Below are positions 13,001-23,322 of a DNA stretch of 64,000 bases, in pieces. Position 1 is the first letter of the stretch. Every line of letters starts with the position of its first letter. The notes under the pieces are model-generated. The model made no database searches. It was not told the DNA's origin and saw nothing but the letters and a program-made list of their open reading frames with translations. The DNA is taken from the NCBI RefSeq assembly GCF_003614435.1, contig NZ_CP025546.1:4402001-4466000 (forward strand), in the 5' to 3' direction. The DNA is from Mycobacterium paragordonae (GTDB lineage Bacteria; Actinomycetota; Actinomycetes; Mycobacteriales; Mycobacteriaceae). Position numbers and translations under genes: made by a program.

Positions 13001-14511
13001 GCGCAATCGCAGGCACCGGCGGTAACGCCGGCAGCGGCGGGAGCGGCGGCGCAGGCGGCGCCGGCGCTTTGAATATTGGTGGTCAGGGATATTCGGGCGC
13101 GAAGGGCGGCGTTGGCGGCAACGGCGGCATTGGCGGCAACGGCGGCGATGCGTTGGGTGCCAATGGCTCGGGTGCCGGGGTCCCCGGCGGCGGCGGAGAC
13201 GCCGGCAACGGCGGCAACGCCGGCGGCGGCGGCAACGGCGGTGCGGGCGGCAACTCCACGTTCTCAGATGGAGGCAACGGCGGCGTCGCCGGCGATGGCG
13301 GTAGCGGCGGCAAAGGCGGCAACGGCGGCGCAGGCGGTGGCAAAGGCGGAGCCGGGGGCAATGGCGCCAACGGCGGCAGCGGCGGCAACGGCAGCGGTGA
13401 CGCCAGCCACGATGGCGGCAATGGCGCCGCCGGCGGCAACGGCGGCAACGGCGGCGCCGGCGGCAACGGCAACGGGGCCGCGGCCGGCAAGGGCGGCTCT
13501 GCGGGCAGCGGCGGCAGCGGCGGCAGCGGCGGCGGCGCCGGCAAGGGCGGACTGAGTACCTATTCGGGCGGCAGCGGCGCCGTCGGCGGCAACGGCGGCG
13601 TCGGCGGCAACGGCGGCCTCGCTCTCGGATTTGCCGGCGGCTCGGCCGATGGCGGCAACGGCGGCAACGGCGGCGTCGGTGGTAGCGGCGGCACCGGCGG
13701 AACTGCCGCCTCGTTCAGCAACGGCGGCAGCGGCGGCAGCGCCGCCGCGGGCGGCAGCGGAGGCAACGGCGGCGACGGGGGCCTGTTCGGCGGTAAAGGC
13801 GGCAACGGCGGCAGCGGTGCCACCGGCGGCAACGGCGGCACCGGCGGCAGTGGCAGCGGCACCGCCGGAGTCGGCCGGGCCGGTGGCGGCGGCGCCAGCG
13901 GCGCGAAAGGCGGCAACGCCGGCAGCGGCGGCACCGGCCACTTCGCTAACGGCGGCAATGCCGGCACCGCGGGCAACGGCGGCAACGGCGGCACCGGCGG
14001 CGAAGGCAACTCGACTGACGGCGGCTATAACGGCGGCGGCGGCGGCAGCGGCGGCGGCGGCGGCAACGGCGGTAACGGTGGCAAGGCTGACAATGGCGGC
14101 GCCGGCGGCACCCCCAGCGCCGGTGGGTCCGGTGGCACCGGCGGGAACGGCGGCTATGGCGGGTTTGACATTCTCAGCACCAACGGCAACGGCGGAAACG
14201 GAGGTACCGGCGGAAGCGGCGGCACCGGCGGAGCCGGAACCATGCCCGGCATCTCCGGCGCCAAAGGTGGTTCCGGCGGCACTGGCGGGAACGGCGGCGG
14301 CGGTAACACGAGCGGCGGCTCGGGTAACTGGGGCACCGGCGGTAACGGCGGCGGCGGAGGCGGTGGTGGCACCGGTGGCGTCGGCGGCAACGGCGGAGCC
14401 GGCGTCGGCGGCGGCCCCGGTAGTCCCGGCGGCGGCCCGTCCGGCGGGGGGAACAACCCGAATGGCGGCGGCGGGGGCGGCGGCGGCGCCGGCGGCAACG
14501 GCGGCACCTAA
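10012..14511 (+). CDS. PE_PGRS family protein (tandem copy 2, giant)
   Basis: A 1,499-aa protein. Its PE domain (MAFLLVSPE..., YARAE export motif near residue 88) is nearly the same as that of the gene at 6286. A linker with [10 protein letters not shown] follows, then about 1,350 residues of PGRS. Relative to copy 1 the linker is two residues shorter (NVGQMVLDL against [11 protein letters not shown]), and the PGRS part is about 300 residues longer. The added material is all GGNGG/GGAGG units, as expected from slippage or unequal crossing-over. The start is supported by GAGG 6 bases upstream in the duplicated leader. It is exported and surface-associated by family; its specific function is unknown. 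Confidence 0.95.
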   Translation: MAFLLVSPEIVAAAASDVAGIGSTISAANAAAAQSTTGLASAAADEVSHAIAAMFSGHALGYQELAGQAAVLHQQFVQTLAAGGAGYARAETLNVGQMVLDLINAPTQQLLGRPLIGDGTNGAAGTGQAGGLGGLLWGNGGNGGSGAAGQVGGAGGDAGLLGAGGAGGAGGAGASGGAGGTGGQVWGAGGAGGAGGNSTTAGGTGGAGGAGGVSPLIGYGGIGGAGGMGGPGGGAGGSGGVGGNGGQFIGVGGTGGAGGMGSAGANGGAGVDGVAGGSGGAGGFGGKAGVIGIGGVGGLGGAGGAGGDGGAGGVNQLGGHGGAGGDGGAGGQSGQAPLLGLGGDGGHGGAGGHGGIGGAGANDTAAFGATNGGDGGAGGHGGVGGAAAGLTAAAGNGGAGGGGGKAGNGGASLNSAHNGGSGGKGGAGGAAGVGGNGSNLAINGNGGWGGSGADGGEGGHGANATGALAGGAGGNGGNGGNAGAGGGNGVGGIGGTGGGYGSGGNGGNGSFGGNGGTGAAAGAGLNGDPGPNGGAGGNGGAGGNSGGGGVNGSGGNSGSGGKGGTGGAGGTAVTLGKSGGTGGMGGTGGNAGTAGLAGSGGAGGTAGTSGDGGTGGLGGNGGNGAAGKDGAGVQINGTTGGAGGDGGQGGTGGKANAGGTNGSGGNGGIGGLGGGGGNGLSDLNTDSGNGGNGGKGGVGGDAGKAGVAGTGSGAAGTVGKAGTGGNGGTGGNAGSGGNGADNAKADGNPGGGGGAGGNGGQGGQGGASYGGTAGSGGKGGNGANGGNGGHGGDGPTYGEGSGAGAAGGAGGDGGSGGPGGNAGLGGFAGVNSLGGTAGTNGATGIAGNGGNGADAGNGGNGARGSWSAFADGYAGGDGGNGGKGGSGGAGGSGFNGVGGGNGGNAGKGGNAGSGGDGGTPGLGSNGGTAGNGGTGGAGGNGGNGGLGGGKGGNAGNGGNGNNGGVGGSGSDFAGQNGGPGGDGGAGGNGGAGGNGYGAIAGTGGNAGSGGSGGAGGAGALNIGGQGYSGAKGGVGGNGGIGGNGGDALGANGSGAGVPGGGGDAGNGGNAGGGGNGGAGGNSTFSDGGNGGVAGDGGSGGKGGNGGAGGGKGGAGGNGANGGSGGNGSGDASHDGGNGAAGGNGGNGGAGGNGNGAAAGKGGSAGSGGSGGSGGGAGKGGLSTYSGGSGAVGGNGGVGGNGGLALGFAGGSADGGNGGNGGVGGSGGTGGTAASFSNGGSGGSAAAGGSGGNGGDGGLFGGKGGNGGSGATGGNGGTGGSGSGTAGVGRAGGGGASGAKGGNAGSGGTGHFANGGNAGTAGNGGNGGTGGEGNSTDGGYNGGGGGSGGGGGNGGNGGKADNGGAGGTPSAGGSGGTGGNGGYGGFDILSTNGNGGNGGTGGSGGTGGAGTMPGISGAKGGSGGTGGNGGGGNTSGGSGNWGTGGNGGGGGGGGTGGVGGNGGAGVGGGPGSPGGGPSGGGNNPNGGGGGGGGAGGNGGT

Positions 14512-14825
14512 AACCTCGGGCCGTAGCTCCCACCGGCCCTTGTAATCCAGGCGCGTCGCGCTTTAAGGCCTGCTCACCCCAACGCTCAAAGGGCCCCGGC
14601 GGCTTCGTCGACGCGCTGACCGAGTTCGTCCTCGGCTCGGCAAATTCCAAGTGATGGCCGGGCCTCTCCGTCATACAAAGCCGCGTTGACCGACGCCGGC
14701 AATTGGGTATTTCGGCCTCTGCCGCACGCGCGGCGCGTCCGACAACATCAGATGACCGGCGGGCTGGCAAATGTCGGCCCAGCTGTGATGTGGGTTTTGT
14801 CGCGCCGAGGTAAGGGGTAGGAACC
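14512..14825. other. Intergenic region before third PE_PGRS
   Basis: These 314 bases lie between co-directional PE_PGRS genes. I see no credible gene on either strand. The stretch probably holds the promoter for the gene at 14826; an AAGGGG site lies 8 bases before that ATG. Confidence 0.45.
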
Positions 14826-16805
14826 ATGTCATTTGTGAGCGTGGCACCGGAGCTGCTGGGTGCGGCTGCAGGGGATTTGGCGAACATCGGCTCGGCGCTG
14901 CAGGCTGCCCGGACGGCGGCTTCGGGCTCGACGACGGCGGTACTGGCGGCGGGTGCGGATGAGGTGTCGGCCGTGGTCTCAGCGCTGTTCGGCGCCCACG
15001 GCCAGCAATTTCAGGCAGTCAGCGCACAGGCGGCGCTGTTTCATGAGCAATTCGTCCAGGCGATGACGTCGGGAGCAGGGGTGTATGCGACCGCGGAGAC
15101 GGCCAATGCGGCGGCCGCTGCGGACCCGCTGACATCCCTGGTCGGTCAAATCCAGGGCACCGGGATATTCAATTACGACCCGGTCAAGCTGCTGACGGGT
15201 CGCCCGCTGTTGGGCAACGGCGCCGATGGGGCGCCAGGGACCGGGCAGAACGGTGGCGACGGCGGATGGCTGATCGGCAACGGCGGCAACGGGGGGTCCG
15301 GTGCGCTCGGGAAAGCAGGCGGGGCCGGCGGATCGGCGGGCTTATGGGGCCACGGCGGTGACGGTGGCGCGGGCGGAAACGGCAAGCCCCTCTCCAGCCC
15401 AGCAGGCGGAAACGGCGGTGCCGGAGGGGCGAACGGGTGGATCGGCGGCGGCGCGCCCGGGGCAGGCGGAGCCGGCGGCAACGGCATCACCGCCCCGTTC
15501 GGGGGTGGCGGGCATGGCGGGGACGGAGGGTCCGGCGGAGCTAACCGGCAATTGATCTCCCTGTTCGGCGGCTCCGGCGGTGCGGGCGGTGCGGGTGGCG
15601 CCGGCGGGTATGGCGGAACGCTGCCTTCCGGCCTCGTGATCGGGGCCGGTGCGGACGGCGGACATGGCGGAGTCGGCGGCCACGGCGGGTCCGGCGGCGC
15701 GAACCAGGCCCTGCTTGGCGGGGTTGGCGGAGCGGGTGGCCTTGGCGGCAACGGTGGCCAGGGCGGCAACGGCGGCACCGGTGCCGACGGCGTCAACAAC
15801 CTGCCCACCCTGGCCGGGGGCAGCGGGGGTATCGGTGGCGATGGCGGTGACGCCGGTGCTGGTGGGGCCGGCGGCGCCGCGAACGGGTCCGTCGGAGGAT
15901 TCCTGCAAGGGTTCCTCGGGCAGGCCGGCGCCGGCGGCGCGGGCGGCACTGGGGGCGGCGGCGGCACCGGCGGTACCGGCGGAGCCGCCGACGGCGCCCT
16001 TGCCAAGGGTTACGCCGGCCAAGGTGGCCACGGCGGCAACGGCGGCGCCGGTGGAGCAGGCGGCAACGCCAGCGGCAGCGGAGTCAACGGCGCCGGTGGC
16101 GGCGGCGGTCACGGTGGCACCGGCGGTCACGGCGGTGCCGGCCAAACCGATTCGGCCAGCGGTAACGCGGTCTTCGGCGGCGGCGGGGGTGGTGGTGGCG
16201 CCGGTGGGAGTGGCGGCCACGCCGGTAGCGGCGGCGCCTACGCCGGCGGTGACGGCGTAGGCGGCACCGGCGGCACCGGCGGCACTGGCGGCACCGCCAC
16301 AACCGATAGCGGCGGCAACACCGTGGTCTCCGGGTCCGGCGGCGACGGTGGCGGCGGCGGGGCCGGCGCCCCCGGCGGGTCCGGCGGTGCCGGTGGCGGC
16401 GGCGGCGCGGGCGGTACCGCAGTGGCTGCCCTGCAGAACAGAGCTGCCGGCGGAGGCGGAGGCGGCGGCGGTGGGGCCGCTGCCGCCGGAGGCCTTGCGG
16501 GAGCCGGCGGCGCGGGTGGCGCCGCGGCCAACATCCCGTTGAACTTGACTGGCGCCTCTGGTGCCGGGGGTAGTGGCGGTAGCGGCACCGGTGGTGGTGG
16601 CGGTGGCGGTGGCGTCGTTGTCCCCGCGGGCAACTACCCAGGCGGCACCGGCACAGACAGTGCCGGCGGAGGAACCGGTGGCCTCGGTGCCAACGGTGGC
16701 GTTTTTGTCAACGCCGGGGGTGACGCAGGCACCGCTGGCGCGGGCGGCTCCGGCGGCCACGGCGCGGTTGCCAACAGCAATGACGGCGGCGCCGGTCAGC
16801 CCTGA
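14826..16805 (+). CDS. PE_PGRS family protein
   Basis: A 659-aa protein. The PE domain ([11 protein letters not shown]...) covers residues 1-95 and ends with YATAE, the YxxxE export signal. A longer linker than in its neighbours follows (residues 96-125, [26 protein letters not shown] has its core at GIFNYDP), then PGRS to the end. It is clearly a different PE_PGRS lineage from the tandem pair upstream: the PE domain sequence differs, and the PGRS is interspersed with segments such as [10 protein letters not shown] and [10 protein letters not shown]. The start is supported by AAGGGG upstream. Its function is unknown beyond family export to the cell surface. Confidence 0.95.
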   Translation: MSFVSVAPELLGAAAGDLANIGSALQAARTAASGSTTAVLAAGADEVSAVVSALFGAHGQQFQAVSAQAALFHEQFVQAMTSGAGVYATAETANAAAAADPLTSLVGQIQGTGIFNYDPVKLLTGRPLLGNGADGAPGTGQNGGDGGWLIGNGGNGGSGALGKAGGAGGSAGLWGHGGDGGAGGNGKPLSSPAGGNGGAGGANGWIGGGAPGAGGAGGNGITAPFGGGGHGGDGGSGGANRQLISLFGGSGGAGGAGGAGGYGGTLPSGLVIGAGADGGHGGVGGHGGSGGANQALLGGVGGAGGLGGNGGQGGNGGTGADGVNNLPTLAGGSGGIGGDGGDAGAGGAGGAANGSVGGFLQGFLGQAGAGGAGGTGGGGGTGGTGGAADGALAKGYAGQGGHGGNGGAGGAGGNASGSGVNGAGGGGGHGGTGGHGGAGQTDSASGNAVFGGGGGGGGAGGSGGHAGSGGAYAGGDGVGGTGGTGGTGGTATTDSGGNTVVSGSGGDGGGGGAGAPGGSGGAGGGGGAGGTAVAALQNRAAGGGGGGGGGAAAAGGLAGAGGAGGAAANIPLNLTGASGAGGSGGSGTGGGGGGGGVVVPAGNYPGGTGTDSAGGGTGGLGANGGVFVNAGGDAGTAGAGGSGGHGAVANSNDGGAGQP

Positions 16806-17035
16806 CGCACGGCCCATCGGGGCGGTTCCGTTCATCGGTGTAATGGACGCTCGAATCGTCGATTCGCCATGAGCTGGCAATGAGCGGCGGTACTACAGTT
16901 CCCTAACAGGTTGATACCGGTTGATGCAGAGCAGTTTTGAGCCCTCATATTGATGCACGATGTGCCCAGCAGAAATTGTCGGCATTCAGATGCGGGAAAC
17001 GGTCCCGCACGTTCGTGCCCGAATTTGGGGGAACC

Positions 17036-17560
17036 GTGAAATCCATGAAATCCATTGCTGTCAGCGCGGCTGCACTGGCTGTCGTTGGCGGTGGCGCCGC
17101 CGGGCTGGCATCCAGCGCGCCGGGCATTGCGCCTTCGAACCTGTCTCAGGTGCAACTGGCCTCAACCGGCGCGCCCCTACCCCAGGACCCGCAACCCGCG
17201 TCGACACTGAACCTGCCGACTTCTGACCAGTTGACCGGCATCCTCAATAACCTTTCCAATCCGGGGGTCTCGTACCGGACCAAAGATGGTCTGGTCGAAG
17301 GCGGGATCGGGTCGGGCGAGGGCCATGAGATGGATCACGAGCTGAGAGTGGCATATCGGAACGGGCAACTCCCGTTGTCGTTCGTCGTCTCCAACATTCA
17401 GCAGAACGGTCCGGCCACGGTCATGTCCGATGTCGCCGTCTCGGGGTCGAAGCTGCCAGCACCGGTCACGAAGCCCCTCATGTTCGTCAACCAAAACGGT
17501 AACTGGGTGTTGTCGAGCCCGTCCGCGACCATGCTGGTGCAGGCCGTCGCCGGGAACTGA
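17036..17560 (+). CDS. MTB12/CFP-2-like low-molecular-weight secreted antigen
   Basis: A 174-aa protein. I choose GTG at 17036 because GGGGGA lies just before it and the N-terminus (V/M-KSMKSIAV) then matches the MKMVKSIA start known for M. tuberculosis MTB12 (Rv2376c). ATG at 17045 is an alternative. Residues 1-25 are a Sec signal peptide ending in an Ala-rich region. The mature part carries the family's conserved blocks: LTSLLN-like LTGILNNLSNPGVSY, LVEGGIG, LPLSFVVSNIQ, PVTKPLMFVNQNGNWVLS. MTB12 is an exported T-cell antigen whose fold resembles NTF2-like proteins; its biochemical role is unknown. The gene is flanked by a PE_PGRS upstream and converges on another PE_PGRS 12 bases downstream. 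Confidence 0.88.
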   Translation: MKSMKSIAVSAAALAVVGGGAAGLASSAPGIAPSNLSQVQLASTGAPLPQDPQPASTLNLPTSDQLTGILNNLSNPGVSYRTKDGLVEGGIGSGEGHEMDHELRVAYRNGQLPLSFVVSNIQQNGPATVMSDVAVSGSKLPAPVTKPLMFVNQNGNWVLSSPSATMLVQAVAGN

Positions 17561-17572
17561 CGCCAGCGCTTT

Positions 17573-19045
17573 TCAGAGCAGGATGCGCTTTCCCGCATTA
17601 CCGGTTCGGCCACCGCCCCCGTTCCCTGGGGCACCGCCGTAGCCTGGGCCAGTCCCGTTCAAGGAAGTCTTCAGGGCATCGCCGCCGTCACCGCCGTTGC
17701 CAGCGTTGCCGGCACTGCCGTCGCCGCCGTCCCCACCCGGGCCGGCTAAGGCGTATCCGGTGCCCCAATTCAAGGCATCGGCGCCGTCGCCGCCGCGACC
17801 GCCGATCGGACCGGGTCCGCCCAGACCACCGGTGCCACCGGTGGCGCCACCGCTGCCGCCTCCGGGCCCATAGACATAACCCGTGATCTGGCCCAGTCCC
17901 CCGTCGCCGCCCGCTCCGCCAATGGTGCTACCGGAGCCGCCGGCACCGCCGTGCCCGCCTTCGGCCGATCCGGTTCCGCCGCCGGCATAGATGAACGCGC
18001 TGCCGCCGTTGCCGCCCGCACCACCGGCGCCCGCGATGCCGGCGCCCCCGTCGCCGCCGCGACCGCCCATGACGTTGGTGTAGTTGGTGCCGCTTGTGAT
18101 CACGCTGGAGCTGCCGCCATCGCCGCCGCGGCCTCCGGTAGAGCCCACCCCACCGTTGCCGCCCAGACCGCCGGCGCCACCGTTGATGGATCCGCTGCCG
18201 CCGTTGCCGCCGCGACCGCCGTCGCCCATCTGGCCCGCGGCGCCGTCGTGGCCTAAAAGAGACACGTGGGCCCCGCCTGCGCCGCCCGCACCTCCGGGAC
18301 CGCCGTTGCCACCGGTGCCGCCGGCCGAGAACACGCTCGAGGCAGTGGCGCCGTAGCCGCCCCAACCGCCGGTGCCGCCGCTACCGCCGGCGCCGCCGTT
18401 GCCCCATACCAACCCGCCTGCGCCGCCGGCCCCGCCCCGCCCACCGGGGCCGCCGACACCCCCGTTGCCGAAGGGCGGGTTGCTGTAGCCCTGAGTCCCG
18501 GTCGCCCCGGTTCCGCCGGCCCCGCCGCGGCCACCATCACCGAACAGCCCGGCGTCGCCTCCTCGGCCGCCTACGCCGCCACCGGCAACGCCTGAGCCCC
18601 CGGTGCCACCGTTGCCGAATAACAACCCGCCCGGTTTGCCGTTTCCACCGGTCCCAGCGACACCGTCCGCGCCGTTGCCGATCAGCGGACGGCCCAGCAA
18701 CGCATTGGTGGGGGCATTGATTACGTTCAGCACACCCTGCGTAAGCGCTTCCAGTGGGCTCGCGTTGGCCGCTTCGGCGGCGGCGTAGGCGGCCCCCGCG
18801 CTGGTCAAAGCCGCCGCGAACTGGTCGTGAAACGCCCACACCCGGGCACTGAGCGCCTGGTACTCCCGCCCGTAGCCCGAAAAGAGCGAAGCTACCGCCG
18901 CCGAAACCTCGTCCGCAGCGGCGCTAAGTACGGTGCTCGTCGAGGCCGCCGCCTCCGCATGCGCGGTGCGCAGCATGGAGCCGATCCGCGCCATGTCCGC
19001 GGCCGCCGAACCCACCGACTCCGGTACCGCAAATACATACGACAT
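17573..19045 (-). CDS. PE_PGRS family protein
   Basis: A 490-aa protein on the minus strand, facing the MTB12-like gene. The PE domain (MSYVFAVPE..., residues 1-95) ends in YAAAE (YxxxE). The linker [22 protein letters not shown] is followed by a shorter, less monotonous PGRS with inserted segments such as TGYVYGPGGG and NWGTGYALAG. It ends GKRILL, a non-PGRS tail. GAAGGG lies 9 bases before the ATG. It is exported by family; its function is unknown. Confidence 0.93.
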   Translation of the reverse strand: MSYVFAVPESVGSAAADMARIGSMLRTAHAEAAASTSTVLSAAADEVSAAVASLFSGYGREYQALSARVWAFHDQFAAALTSAGAAYAAAEAANASPLEALTQGVLNVINAPTNALLGRPLIGNGADGVAGTGGNGKPGGLLFGNGGTGGSGVAGGGVGGRGGDAGLFGDGGRGGAGGTGATGTQGYSNPPFGNGGVGGPGGRGGAGGAGGLVWGNGGAGGSGGTGGWGGYGATASSVFSAGGTGGNGGPGGAGGAGGAHVSLLGHDGAAGQMGDGGRGGNGGSGSINGGAGGLGGNGGVGSTGGRGGDGGSSSVITSGTNYTNVMGGRGGDGGAGIAGAGGAGGNGGSAFIYAGGGTGSAEGGHGGAGGSGSTIGGAGGDGGLGQITGYVYGPGGGSGGATGGTGGLGGPGPIGGRGGDGADALNWGTGYALAGPGGDGGDGSAGNAGNGGDGGDALKTSLNGTGPGYGGAPGNGGGGRTGNAGKRILL

Positions 19046-19306
19046 TGCTGTCCGCCCTTCTGCGTCACCTCGAATCTGAACGTATCCAGGCCAGTCGCTG
19101 AGGGCTTGAGTAGTTGACTACGTAAGTTCTTCAGCGGGGATTGATCCGCCGGCGCGGCGAACATGACCGGGACCGCTGCATCAGCCGAGGGCGGATCCAC
19201 CCGCGTTAAGGCTGTGGGTGTTACCTAACTGTCAATTTCGAGACGGCTGGGTAGCGATTTGCTAGTGTGCGTTTCAGTCTCAACAGCACCCTGAAGGAGT
19301 CCGTGG

Positions 19307-19966
19307 ATGCGGCGCCAGTCCTTAATCATCAGCGCGCTGATCGCGCTCGTGTTGTCTCTTTTGTTTCCAGCCACTGCCAACGCGGACAAGCAATGCCCGG
19401 AAGCTGGGACCGGGGATGCCGCGGCGGAGAACTCCCAGCCCTTCCCCGTCCCCGACCCGTACTCCGGCAATTTGCTGGGACCGAACACCCTGCCCACCGG
19501 ACCGGTGAAAAGGCTGCTGACCGACTACCAACGGCTCGGAACGCCAGCGCTACAACCCAAGGCCTTCCTCGACACGTTTTACGACCCCAACAGGGGCTGG
19601 AAGTGGCCGACCAACTTCGGCTTCGACGGACCGGCCGCGCCGTTCACGATGAAGAAGGGGCATCTGTTCGACCGGTTCGGGCAGCCCGATGAAGCAAACT
19701 TCCTGGCGAACGAAAAGCACACGCCGTTCGCTGCTCGGGCTTTGCCGCCGTCGTCGCTCAACACCTACAAGGGCTCGCCGGAAGCTAACTATCACGTCTA
19801 CTGCGTCATGAAGGACCTGACGGTGCAGTCCGGCAAGATCAAGGGATTCGCCGGGCAGCCCGGCGGCGGCGTCCAGTACTTCCTGGGCAACACGAGGGTG
19901 AAGGACCTCCTCGCCGCCGGCCAGCTGATCGAGGTGGCGCCGAAGTACGGGCTCGAGGGCAACTAG
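19307..19966 (+). CDS. Secreted TNT-domain protein (predicted NAD+ glycohydrolase)
   Basis: A 219-aa protein. AAGGAG lies 7-8 bases before the ATG. Residues 1-26 are a Sec signal peptide (two Arg, a hydrophobic core, ATANA cleavage). The remainder matches the tuberculosis necrotizing toxin fold: FGFDGPAAPFT, LFDRFGQPDEANFL, FAARALPPSSLN, YHVYCVMKD, GQPGGGVQYFL. The three residues known to be catalytic in CpnT-TNT (Arg, His, Gln) have clear equivalents in DRFG, YHVY and GGVQY. Unlike CpnT there is no N-terminal channel domain; this is a stand-alone, Sec-exported enzyme. Two Cys (residue 29 and in VYC) could form a disulfide outside the cell. No immunity-like small gene is adjacent; the next gene is asnB, 270 bases away. 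The domain call is strong; activity is inferred. Confidence 0.85.
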   Translation: MRRQSLIISALIALVLSLLFPATANADKQCPEAGTGDAAAENSQPFPVPDPYSGNLLGPNTLPTGPVKRLLTDYQRLGTPALQPKAFLDTFYDPNRGWKWPTNFGFDGPAAPFTMKKGHLFDRFGQPDEANFLANEKHTPFAARALPPSSLNTYKGSPEANYHVYCVMKDLTVQSGKIKGFAGQPGGGVQYFLGNTRVKDLLAAGQLIEVAPKYGLEGN

Positions 19967-20236
19967 CCGCACGGAACGGTGACGCGCCTATAGGACTCGC
20001 ATTGCGGGTTTGGCACGTTAGCGCCAAATGACCTGTGCGACAGGATATTCAAGGCCAACAGAGCGTCGCGAGCCGTCAGACGTGCCCGTATAGCCCACCT
20101 CGACGCCGCTGCCGGCGAATGCTGAGATCCCCCGCGTTAGGCTCGAGTGGCCGCGCTGCCAGTTCGGTGGCGTGCGATCGCGCCGAGGCAGGAGATCGGC
20201 GCGTAACGACCGGGAAAGATTGCGGAGGGCACAACG

Positions 20237-22153
20237 ATGTGCGGGATATTCGCTGCGATGACCCGCCGGGGTCTTCCGACTGAACGGTGCGATACCGCGC
20301 TCAAGCTCTTGGAACATCGTGGGCCGGATGGCTCCGGCACGTGGACATCGCGGGACGGGCAATGGACGCTCGGGCACACCCGGTTGTCGATCATCGGTCT
20401 GCACAACGGAAGTCAGCCGATGACGAGCCCGGACGGCGCGGTGCACCTGGTTGTGAACGGCGAGTTCTACGGTTACCGCGAGATCCGCGAGCGACTCCGT
20501 GCGAGCGGATACCACTTTTCGACAGCCAGCGACAGCGAGATCGCATTGCATCTGTATGCCGAGCGTGGCATCCAGGCCGCGACGCAATTGCGCGGCGAGT
20601 TCGCAGTGATCATTGCCGACGAACGCCAGCGCGCGATGTATGCAATCCGTGACCGCTTCGGTGTCAAACCCCTCTACTACGCGGCGGTAGACGGTGAGGT
20701 GTTCTTCGCGTCCGAGATCAAAGCGCTGTTGGCGCTCGGTGTGCCCGCTAAATGGGACCTCGAGGGCGCTACCGGAGGGTTCGGAAGATCCCACGAGACA
20801 ACCGAGTTCGCCGGCATCAGTGCCGTGCCGCCGGGGTGTTATGCGATAGCCCGCGATGGTGATGTTCGCATCTACCCGTACTGGGATTGGGAGATCCCGA
20901 CTGCCGATCAGATGCGGGCAGACTCGCGAAGTGAAGACGAGATCGTCGCCGAATTTCGTGAGGCGCTCCGGGATGCGGTGCGGGAGAGACTGGTTGCCGA
21001 CGTCGAGGTCGCGTCGTATCTCAGTGGCGGCATCGACTCCTGTGCCGTCCTCGGGCTGGCCCAGCAGGAGATGAACCGGCCGATTCGCGCGTTCACACTC
21101 ACCTTCGAGAACCCGCTCTACGACGAGGCCCGTGTCGCCGAAGAACAGGCCAAACGGGTCGGCGCCACGTACCACCCCATACCGATCACCGGGCGAGAGA
21201 TTGCCGACTCATTCGCAGATGCGGTCTGGCATGCCGAAACTCAGATGTTCAACGGACATGGCGTAGCCAAATACCTACTGAGCCGTGCCGTCCGGGGTGC
21301 CGGCATCAAAGTGGTGTTCACCGGCGAAGGCGCCGACGAAATGCTGGGCGGGTATCCGTATTATCGCGTCGACGCGCTGAACAACGACGCGACACTGAGC
21401 GCCGACGAGAGACTGGCACTTCTCGATGAGATGCTCGGCGCCAACGCTGCGACTCGCGCGCTCATGATGCCGGATCGAGTCAGCAGCCAGGAAATGCAGG
21501 CGGTCGAGCGCAGGCTCGGCTGGCTGCCGGCAACGCTCAATGTCGGTGCGGCACAAACGAACAGCGTGGCACCGTTGCTGCGCGACGACCTTCCGGCCGC
21601 AGTGCGGGAGTTCCAGCCGCTGATCGCCGCGCTGGACCGCCTGCCGATCGCGCAGCGCGTCGCGGGTCGCGACCACCTGAATCAGATGCTGTACATCAAC
21701 GCGAAAACGGTCCTGCCGAATTTCATTCTGAACTACCTCGCCGACCGCATGGAGATGGCGCACTCCATCGAAGGCCGGGTACCCTTCCTGGACCATCGTG
21801 TCGCCGGAGCCGCGGCCCGCGTACCAGTCCAGATGAAAGTCAAGGGAATTCGCGAGAAGCACGTCCTTCGCGAAGCGGCGAAAGACGTGTTGATACCGGA
21901 GGTTTACGACCGCCAGAAACATCCTTTCACGACGCCGCCGACCCGCGATCCGAACGATCCGATGCTCGTCTTCTACCGGGATACGTTTGCTTCGCAAGCG
22001 GCGAAGGATCAGCCGATCTACGACATGAAAAAGGTCTCCACGGCGCTCGATCAACTGCTCGAGTCCCCGGACGATCAGCGCATCGCGGTGGAGGGCGGTC
22101 TGCAGCGTGCTGCGAGCGTGGTTGTGATGCAGCAGCTCTTTTCGATGACATGA
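20237..22153 (+). CDS. asnB: Asparagine synthase (glutamine-hydrolysing)
   Basis: A 638-aa protein with GGAGG upstream. The N-terminal Ntn-type glutaminase starts directly with Cys2 (MCGIFA), the nucleophile that releases ammonia from glutamine, followed by RHRGPDG-type EHRGPDGSG and the NGEFYGY block. The C-terminal synthetase has the PP-loop SGGIDS near residues 262-267, VVFTGEGADEMLGGYPYY, and EGRVPFLDH. Together they convert aspartate, ATP and glutamine to asparagine. The length is typical for the AsnB family. It sits alone between the TNT gene and a convergent PE_PGRS (13 bases apart), with no amino-acid or secondary-metabolite operon around it. Family members in biosynthetic clusters amidate other substrates, so the natural acceptor is not proven. 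Confidence 0.93.
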   Translation: MCGIFAAMTRRGLPTERCDTALKLLEHRGPDGSGTWTSRDGQWTLGHTRLSIIGLHNGSQPMTSPDGAVHLVVNGEFYGYREIRERLRASGYHFSTASDSEIALHLYAERGIQAATQLRGEFAVIIADERQRAMYAIRDRFGVKPLYYAAVDGEVFFASEIKALLALGVPAKWDLEGATGGFGRSHETTEFAGISAVPPGCYAIARDGDVRIYPYWDWEIPTADQMRADSRSEDEIVAEFREALRDAVRERLVADVEVASYLSGGIDSCAVLGLAQQEMNRPIRAFTLTFENPLYDEARVAEEQAKRVGATYHPIPITGREIADSFADAVWHAETQMFNGHGVAKYLLSRAVRGAGIKVVFTGEGADEMLGGYPYYRVDALNNDATLSADERLALLDEMLGANAATRALMMPDRVSSQEMQAVERRLGWLPATLNVGAAQTNSVAPLLRDDLPAAVREFQPLIAALDRLPIAQRVAGRDHLNQMLYINAKTVLPNFILNYLADRMEMAHSIEGRVPFLDHRVAGAAARVPVQMKVKGIREKHVLREAAKDVLIPEVYDRQKHPFTTPPTRDPNDPMLVFYRDTFASQAAKDQPIYDMKKVSTALDQLLESPDDQRIAVEGGLQRAASVVVMQQLFSMT

Positions 22154-22166
22154 GGGCAGCGAGGAA

Positions 22167-23165
22167 TCACGGCAGGCCGAGCTTGCGGCGTATGACGTCT
22201 AGGTAAGGCAGCGCCCCGCTCATGCCGCCGGCGCCGTTCGACCCGGTGGCGCCATCGGAAGTCGTTCCCGTGCCGCCGATCCCGCCCACGCCACCGGTAC
22301 CGCCATTGCCGACCAGTGCGACACCGCCGCTGCCGCCAGTGGCGCCCGCTCCCCCGGTGACGCCGGTTCCGCCCACCCCGCCGCCGCCGCCGCGGCCGCC
22401 GTCGCCTATCAGCCCGGAGGGGCCACCCGCGCCGCCCGGCCCGCCGACGCCGCCGGTCGCCACACCGCTACCGCCCGCACCACCGAGTCCGCCGGTTCCG
22501 CCGTTGCCCCAAAGCCACCCGCCACTTCCGCCGATGCCGCCGGCCCCGCCGGAGGCAGCTGCGCCGGCAAGCCCGTCACCGCCAGACCCGCCGATGCCGC
22601 CATTGCCAATCAACAACGCGCTGCCGCCGGCGCCACCGCGCTGGCCGGTCCCACCAGTCCCCCCGGCCCCGCCGTTGCCGATCAACCCCGCGGCGCCCCC
22701 GGCGCCGCCGGCGCCGTTGTAGCCCTTGCCGCCGCTGCCGTACAACAGGCCGCCAGCCTGACCGTTCGGACTGACAGCGGTCCCGTTGGCGCCGTCGCCG
22801 ATCAGCGGACGCCCCAGCAGCGTCAACGTGGGGGCATTGATCAGAGCTAGGACGTCCTGTCCGAAACTCTGCAGCGGCGAGGTGCTGGCGGCCTCAGCGG
22901 TCCCATACGCCTCCGCGCCGGCGCTGAGCGCCTGGACAAACCGTGCGTGAAACGCCGTCGCCTGCGCGCTGATCGTCTGGTAGTTGTGGGCGTGCGCGTT
23001 GAACAGGGCGACGATGGCCACCGAGACCTCATCGCCGGCAGCGGCCAACAGCCTCGTGGTGGCCGGCTGCGCCGCGGCGTTCGCCGCGCTGATCAACGAT
23101 TCGACACTCGCCATATCTCCCGCCGCTGCGACCAACGCTTGCGGTGCTGTGACAACGAACGACAT
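22167..23165 (-). CDS. PE_PGRS family protein (short)
   Basis: A 332-aa protein starting at MSFVVTAP, with AGGAGG just upstream on the minus strand; the longer frame to 23207 is not supported by a ribosome-binding site. The PE domain ends with YGTAE (YxxxE). Linker [23 protein letters not shown] is followed by only about 190 residues of PGRS. It ends in a non-repetitive, basic tail ([15 protein letters not shown]). It converges on asnB, with 13 bases between stop codons. It is exported by family; its function is unknown. Confidence 0.92.
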   Translation of the reverse strand: MSFVVTAPQALVAAAGDMASVESLISAANAAAQPATTRLLAAAGDEVSVAIVALFNAHAHNYQTISAQATAFHARFVQALSAGAEAYGTAEAASTSPLQSFGQDVLALINAPTLTLLGRPLIGDGANGTAVSPNGQAGGLLYGSGGKGYNGAGGAGGAAGLIGNGGAGGTGGTGQRGGAGGSALLIGNGGIGGSGGDGLAGAAASGGAGGIGGSGGWLWGNGGTGGLGGAGGSGVATGGVGGPGGAGGPSGLIGDGGRGGGGGVGGTGVTGGAGATGGSGGVALVGNGGTGGVGGIGGTGTTSDGATGSNGAGGMSGALPYLDVIRRKLGLP

Positions 23166-23322
23166 GGCCCCTCCTACTGACCGCAGTGAAAGCCAAATCA
23201 GCTTCACTGGAATCCCACATGCTACGCAGCAGCGAACTCGGCCGGGTCATTTCACAGAAGAGAGCTGGTGTCAGTCGCGAATTCCGGATCCGAGTCGAGG
23301 AGAAGTACGCGTCCTGACACTC

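Noticed and set aside
20035..20283. Small frame between the TNT gene and asnB, considered as a TNT immunity gene
   Set aside because: Its translation is Arg/Ser/Pro-rich with no ribosome-binding site, overlaps the asnB start and has no similarity to the known immunity factor.
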